A stretch of 47,792 nucleotides of DNA from Bacteroidales bacterium (GTDB lineage: Bacteria > Bacteroidota > Bacteroidia > Bacteroidales > UBA932): assembly GCA_017960545.1 (NCBI GenBank), contig JAGCYZ010000051.1, positions 83,784 through 131,575 of the forward strand, given 5' to 3'. Numbering within the stretch: the first letter of the stretch is position 1; the number at the start of each line of letters is the position of its first letter. Shown in pieces: positions 44,719 to 47,792 of the stretch. Below the pieces are notes generated by a model. The model had not been told where the DNA came from. It saw only the letters and a list, made by a program, of their open reading frames with translations, and ran no database searches. The position numbers and the translations under genes are program-made.

Positions 44719-46122
44719 CTACTGGTGGGCAGGTCTCAGAAGGTCCAGCACCACCTTTACGGGGTTGAACGTTTCTACGGGCACTTCCACGAAGGCGGTG
44801 TTCCATTCGCTCATTGAGCCGTTCCAGAGGCCCGGGAGCTCAAGCGCCTTGAGTTCCCTTCCCTGGAAACTCTTGGAGCTGATGAATCCGGCGTCGTGAT
44901 CGACATATTCCAGCAGGTTGAACTTGTTCCCCTTGTAGTCCTTAAGGCAGCATACAAGGTCCACCGGATTGAAGTGGGTGGCGGCGGCCAGGGCGGCGCA
45001 GGCTTCAGGGTTGTCCTTGTCTATCTGCACGCTTTCAAGGATCTGAAGCGACGTGCTTCCGTCCTTGCCGCGCACGATGAACGGGCCTCCGCCCGGCTCC
45101 CCAAGGTTCTTGACCATTCCGCACACGCGGATGGGGCGGTTGAGCTTGGAGCGGATGAGCTGGACGCGCGCTTCGCCCTGCACTGCTGCGGGGAGCTCCA
45201 CGCAGAGCTCGTCGCGCAGGAAGGCTTCGGCCTTGTCGCAAAGCTCTGGCGTGACGCCCTGGTCGAATTCGCGCAAGAGCGCGAAGATGGCATCGCGCAG
45301 CATAAGGCATCTGCCCATAAGGACCTTCTTGTACCTAGCCGTAAGGGGCAGCAGCCTCTGGTGCGCAACGTTGTCTATGTTCTTGATGGAAACAAGTTCC
45401 TCCGCAACGTCATTGAGGTTATAGATGAGTGCGCCGTGCCCTGCGGGGCGGAAAAGCATTGTGCCGTCGTCCTTCAGGAAAGGCTTGTTGTCCTTGTCAA
45501 CGGCCACAGTGTCCGTGGCGGGGTCCTGATACGTGAAACGCACGTCGTATTTCACTCCGAAAGCTTTCTCGTACCTGTCCTTGACTTCCTCCAGGGCAGC
45601 CTCGAACAAGGGGCGGTGCTCAGGGGAGATGGTCACGGTAAGATGGACGCCTCCATCCTCCCCCCGCATATAGTCCTGGCCTTCCACCAGGTGCTCGGCG
45701 AACGCGGTGCGGCATTCGCCGTCGGGATATCTGTGGAAACGGATCACGCCCTTGGGCTTAGATCCGTATCCCAGCCCCTCCGGCATCAGCACCACCTCCG
45801 CCGGATTCTTCCCGTCAAAGAGGACGGGATCATAGAAAGCGAAGCGCTTTATGTTCTCCGCCAGCTCGCGCACGGCGTCGTTGGGCTCCTGCAGGCCAGC
45901 AAAGATGTCCTTGAACATCCTGGAAGCGGCTCCGGAAGCCGGGACGAACTTGCATTTGCCGTCCACCTTTGCTCCGGCGGCATACGCCACCGCTTCTTCC
46001 TGCTCCTTTGGATCCAGCACCGAAATGCCCTTGGAAGGGGTTGCCGGGGCCACTATGTCCATCCAAGGAAATCCATCCTTGAACCTCTGTATCTCCTTGA
46101 GAATCTTTTCCTGTCTGTCCAT
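44719..46122 (-). CDS. DUF4301 protein, possible sugar nucleotidyltransferase-like
   Basis: 467 residues beginning MDRQEKILKEIQRFKDGFPW, matching the Bacteroidetes DUF4301 family. Residues 60-70 (VPASGAASRMF) resemble the G-x-G-x-R-M loop of nucleotidyltransferases. Other ordered segments are GLGYGSKPKGVIRFHRY, DYMRGEDGGVHLTVTISPEH and FRPAGHGALIYNLND. Function in the family is unknown; nucleotidyl transfer is my inference. No signal peptide. It lies 3 bases after pdxB, so it is likely in the recF-dciA-pdxB transcript. Confidence 0.8.
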   Translation of the reverse strand: MDRQEKILKEIQRFKDGFPWMDIVAPATPSKGISVLDPKEQEEAVAYAAGAKVDGKCKFVPASGAASRMFKDIFAGLQEPNDAVRELAENIKRFAFYDPVLFDGKNPAEVVLMPEGLGYGSKPKGVIRFHRYPDGECRTAFAEHLVEGQDYMRGEDGGVHLTVTISPEHRPLFEAALEEVKDRYEKAFGVKYDVRFTYQDPATDTVAVDKDNKPFLKDDGTMLFRPAGHGALIYNLNDVAEELVSIKNIDNVAHQRLLPLTARYKKVLMGRCLMLRDAIFALLREFDQGVTPELCDKAEAFLRDELCVELPAAVQGEARVQLIRSKLNRPIRVCGMVKNLGEPGGGPFIVRGKDGSTSLQILESVQIDKDNPEACAALAAATHFNPVDLVCCLKDYKGNKFNLLEYVDHDAGFISSKSFQGRELKALELPGLWNGSMSEWNTAFVEVPVETFNPVKVVLDLLRPAHQ

Positions 46123-46125
46123 ATC

Positions 46126-47163
46126 TTATTCTACGTAAAATTCTTTGCGGTAACTGTAATTGGTGCGCAGGTCTTCAAAGTCGTCCGGACGCAGGCGGAA
46201 CATGAAGTCGTCCGTGAAAACCGGATAGTTGTACTGGAATACCGATGCAATCTGGCCCTGGTTCATTCCCTTGACGTCCAGGCGCACCGCCTCCAGTTCC
46301 TTGACCGTGGTGGGCGGGAAGAAATCGTACAGGTCCTCGATGCCAAAGAAACGGGCTACCGCCCTGACGGCGGCCGCGGTTCCGTTCTGTTTGCCCTGGT
46401 ACGAGTATCCGGCAATGTGAGGGGTGGCTATATCCACCGCATCCATCAGTTTCTTGTTGATCTTGGGCTCGTTGTTCCAGGTGTCAATGATGACCGGTCC
46501 CAGTTTTGGTATGGCCTTCATAAGGGCTTTCTCGTCCACCACCTCTCCCCTGGAGGAATTGATGAAAAACGCGCCGGGAAGCATATGGTGGAAGAACGAC
46601 TTGTTTGCCATATGGCGGGTGGTGTGGTTGAGCGGCACGTGCAGGGTCACTATCTGGCAGTTCTGCAGGAGTTCCTCCTGGGAGCAGAAGCCCTCCGGGC
46701 CCTCGGCCTTGGCGCGCGGCGGGTCGCACTGATATACCTTGAAGCCAAGGTAGCGGGCCATAGAGGCCACGCGGCTGCCCACGTTACCAACTCCTATCAC
46801 CCCAAACGTGGCCCCGCTCAGGTCTATGGTCTTGCGGGAGGCAGTGCCGTAAAGGGCGGAGAACACATAATCCATAACGCCGCCGGCGTTGCATCCTGCG
46901 GCATTGCGCACGTAAATGCCGTGCCTGCGGCAGAAATTGAAGTCGATGTGGTCCGTGCCGATGGTTGCCGTGGCTATTATCTTGACCGGAGTACCGTGAA
47001 GCAGCTTGCGGTTGCACCTGGTCCTGGTACGGATAATAAGGGCGTCCGCGTCAAGCAGGTCTTCACGGCAGATCTCACGGCCGTCCTTGTACAGGACCTC
47101 CTGAACATAGGGTTCAAACACCCCTTCAATGAAAGGGATGGCTTTGTCTATTACTATTTTCAT
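46126..47163 (-). CDS. pdxB: Erythronate-4-phosphate dehydrogenase
   Basis: PdxB oxidises 4-phosphoerythronate in the DXP-dependent pyridoxal phosphate pathway. The 345 residues have the D-2-hydroxyacid dehydrogenase fold, with NAD loop GVIGVGNVGS (121-130) and catalytic Arg205 (SSRGEVVDE), Glu232 (WNNEP) and His249 (TPHIAGYS). The early ATIGTDHID and NAAGCNAGGVMDYV are specific to PdxB rather than SerA. It overlaps dciA by 4 bases. Confidence 0.95.
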   Translation of the reverse strand: MKIVIDKAIPFIEGVFEPYVQEVLYKDGREICREDLLDADALIIRTRTRCNRKLLHGTPVKIIATATIGTDHIDFNFCRRHGIYVRNAAGCNAGGVMDYVFSALYGTASRKTIDLSGATFGVIGVGNVGSRVASMARYLGFKVYQCDPPRAKAEGPEGFCSQEELLQNCQIVTLHVPLNHTTRHMANKSFFHHMLPGAFFINSSRGEVVDEKALMKAIPKLGPVIIDTWNNEPKINKKLMDAVDIATPHIAGYSYQGKQNGTAAAVRAVARFFGIEDLYDFFPPTTVKELEAVRLDVKGMNQGQIASVFQYNYPVFTDDFMFRLRPDDFEDLRTNYSYRKEFYVE

Positions 47164-47492
47164 TTCAGAATTATTTCCTGCACCCAGGAGACCTTCGGGT
47201 CTTCCTTGGTGAAAAGATTGTCCCTGCCAAGCAGGAAATTGATTTTTTCCACGAGCGCGTCTTTCTGGAAAGACAGCTGGTTGCGCACCACTGACGAGTT
47301 GAGGGTAACGTACAGTTTTCCGCCCCTGAAATAGCGCTTGATAGTATATTGTGCTGCCCCTGAGGCCTGGTCCCAGGCGGCGTATATGCGCCTGGTATTC
47401 AAGCCGGAGGCTATTTTCATAGAATCTATGTATTCCCTGACCAGCTGGTCCATACCAACTGCGGTCTTCCTTTCTATCTTCACAGTTTTCAT
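47160..47492 (-). CDS. dciA: DUF721/DciA-family protein
   Basis: A 110-residue protein with the DUF721 core: RIYAAWDQASGAAQYTI, then GGKLYVTLNSSVVRNQLSFQKDALVEKIN. DciA-type proteins load the replicative helicase in bacteria that lack DnaC, as Bacteroidetes do. It overlaps the recF end by 4 bases, linking it to DNA replication and repair genes. Confidence 0.85.
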   Translation of the reverse strand: MKTVKIERKTAVGMDQLVREYIDSMKIASGLNTRRIYAAWDQASGAAQYTIKRYFRGGKLYVTLNSSVVRNQLSFQKDALVEKINFLLGRDNLFTKEDPKVSWVQEIILK

Positions 47493-47792
47493 AGCCGTTT
47501 GAACGAGCCTCCTTCCGCCTCGAAATATGCCCTGTCCTTGGTGATCTCGTCCACTATGCCGCTCATTCTCACCTTGTTGCAGTCACTGAGGAATATCTGT
47601 CCAAAGTCCTGTCCCGCCACCATCTTGAGCAAGTTGGAGATGCGCCCCAGGTCAAGCTTGTCGAACAGGTCGTCCAGAAGGAGGATTGGGGTGAAGCCGT
47701 AATTGCGCTTCATTATCTCATACTGCGCAAACTTGAGCGCCACCAGGAAAGATTTCTGCTGTCCCTGGGATCCGCATTTGCGTATGGGGTGG
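47489..47792 (-). CDS. recF: RecF, C-terminal end (cut by window edge)
   Basis: The frame is open to the right edge (last full codon 47789-47791). The visible 100 residues include the RecF signature RKCGSQGQQKSFLVALKFA, the Walker B/D-loop region PILLLDDLFDKLD and QIFLSDCN. RecF helps load RecA at gapped DNA. Only about the last quarter of the gene is here. Confidence 0.92.
   Translation of the reverse strand, partial: HPIRKCGSQGQQKSFLVALKFAQYEIMKRNYGFTPILLLDDLFDKLDLGRISNLLKMVAGQDFGQIFLSDCNKVRMSGIVDEITKDRAYFEAEGGSFKRL

Noticed and set aside
44896-47334. 812-residue open frame on the plus strand opposite DUF4301 and pdxB
   Set aside because: It is the antisense shadow of two well-supported genes in G+C-rich sequence; its translation has no recognisable motif and the composition of a reverse-strand frame.

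Overview
The window is a dense stretch (about 57% G+C, genes nearly end to end on both strands) of a Bacteroidota chromosome, almost certainly order Bacteroidales. Three things point there. Many start sites are preceded by TAnnTTTG -7 boxes, some with a TTG -33 element 19-20 bases upstream. Lineage-typical families are present: GlsB/GlsA glycine-lipid enzymes, a PUR-domain protein, a GSCFA protein, DUF5606, DUF4301 and a long NusB. Known Bacteroidetes gene orders appear: nusB-yajC-ybbR-coaE, zapA-6S RNA-rny, recF-dciA. The genus cannot be fixed from the sequence alone.

Layout. 1-1282: fimbrillin-like lipoprotein, 5' end uncertain. 1385-5323 (minus): orphan PqqD-like protein, uvrA and a Stealth-type glycopolymer phosphotransferase. 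5410-5484: tRNA-Asp, followed by a small A+T-richer patch with an unrecognised secreted protein and a 163-bp element bounded by 24-bp perfect inverted repeats. 6754-13956: YhfC-type intramembrane protease, Fe-S aldo/keto reductase, a predicted structured small RNA, GH43-CBM32 glycosidase, carboxylesterase, SDR and an unknown protein. 13949-17233: small membrane protein, msrA, PrsW-like protease, RNase P RNA, glutaminyl cyclase and aquaporin. 17289-20261: glycine-lipid genes glsB/glsA divergent from gpsA. 20256-25604 (minus): nusB-yajC-ybbR-coaE-DUF5606-rimO-lipoprotein operon. 25690-29305: PUR protein, MTA/SAH deaminase plus purine nucleoside phosphorylase, zinc peptidase and a lipoprotein.

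29323-32095 (minus): NAD synthetase with a shrunken, degenerate glutaminase half, then pncB. 32167-36384: coiled-coil protein, zapA, 6S RNA, RNase Y and DsbD. 36403-40148: secreted 5'-nucleotidase and outer-membrane-type protein on minus, GSCFA protein on plus. 40194-44337: ffh, then a four-gene ABC transporter/GntR/DUF2807 cassette. 44338-47792 (minus): AraC-type HTH protein, DUF4301, pdxB, dciA and the 3' end of recF.

Most genes are housekeeping: DNA repair and replication, translation and RNA turnover, membrane lipid synthesis, NAD and vitamin B6 synthesis, and secretion. No phage, transposase, CRISPR or defence system is visible. The points most worth a second look are the unannotated small RNA at about 8811-8998, the inverted-repeat element at 6573-6735, the NadE lacking its glutaminase catalytic core, interlocked divergent promoters at seven gene boundaries, and three promoters that would give almost leaderless mRNAs.
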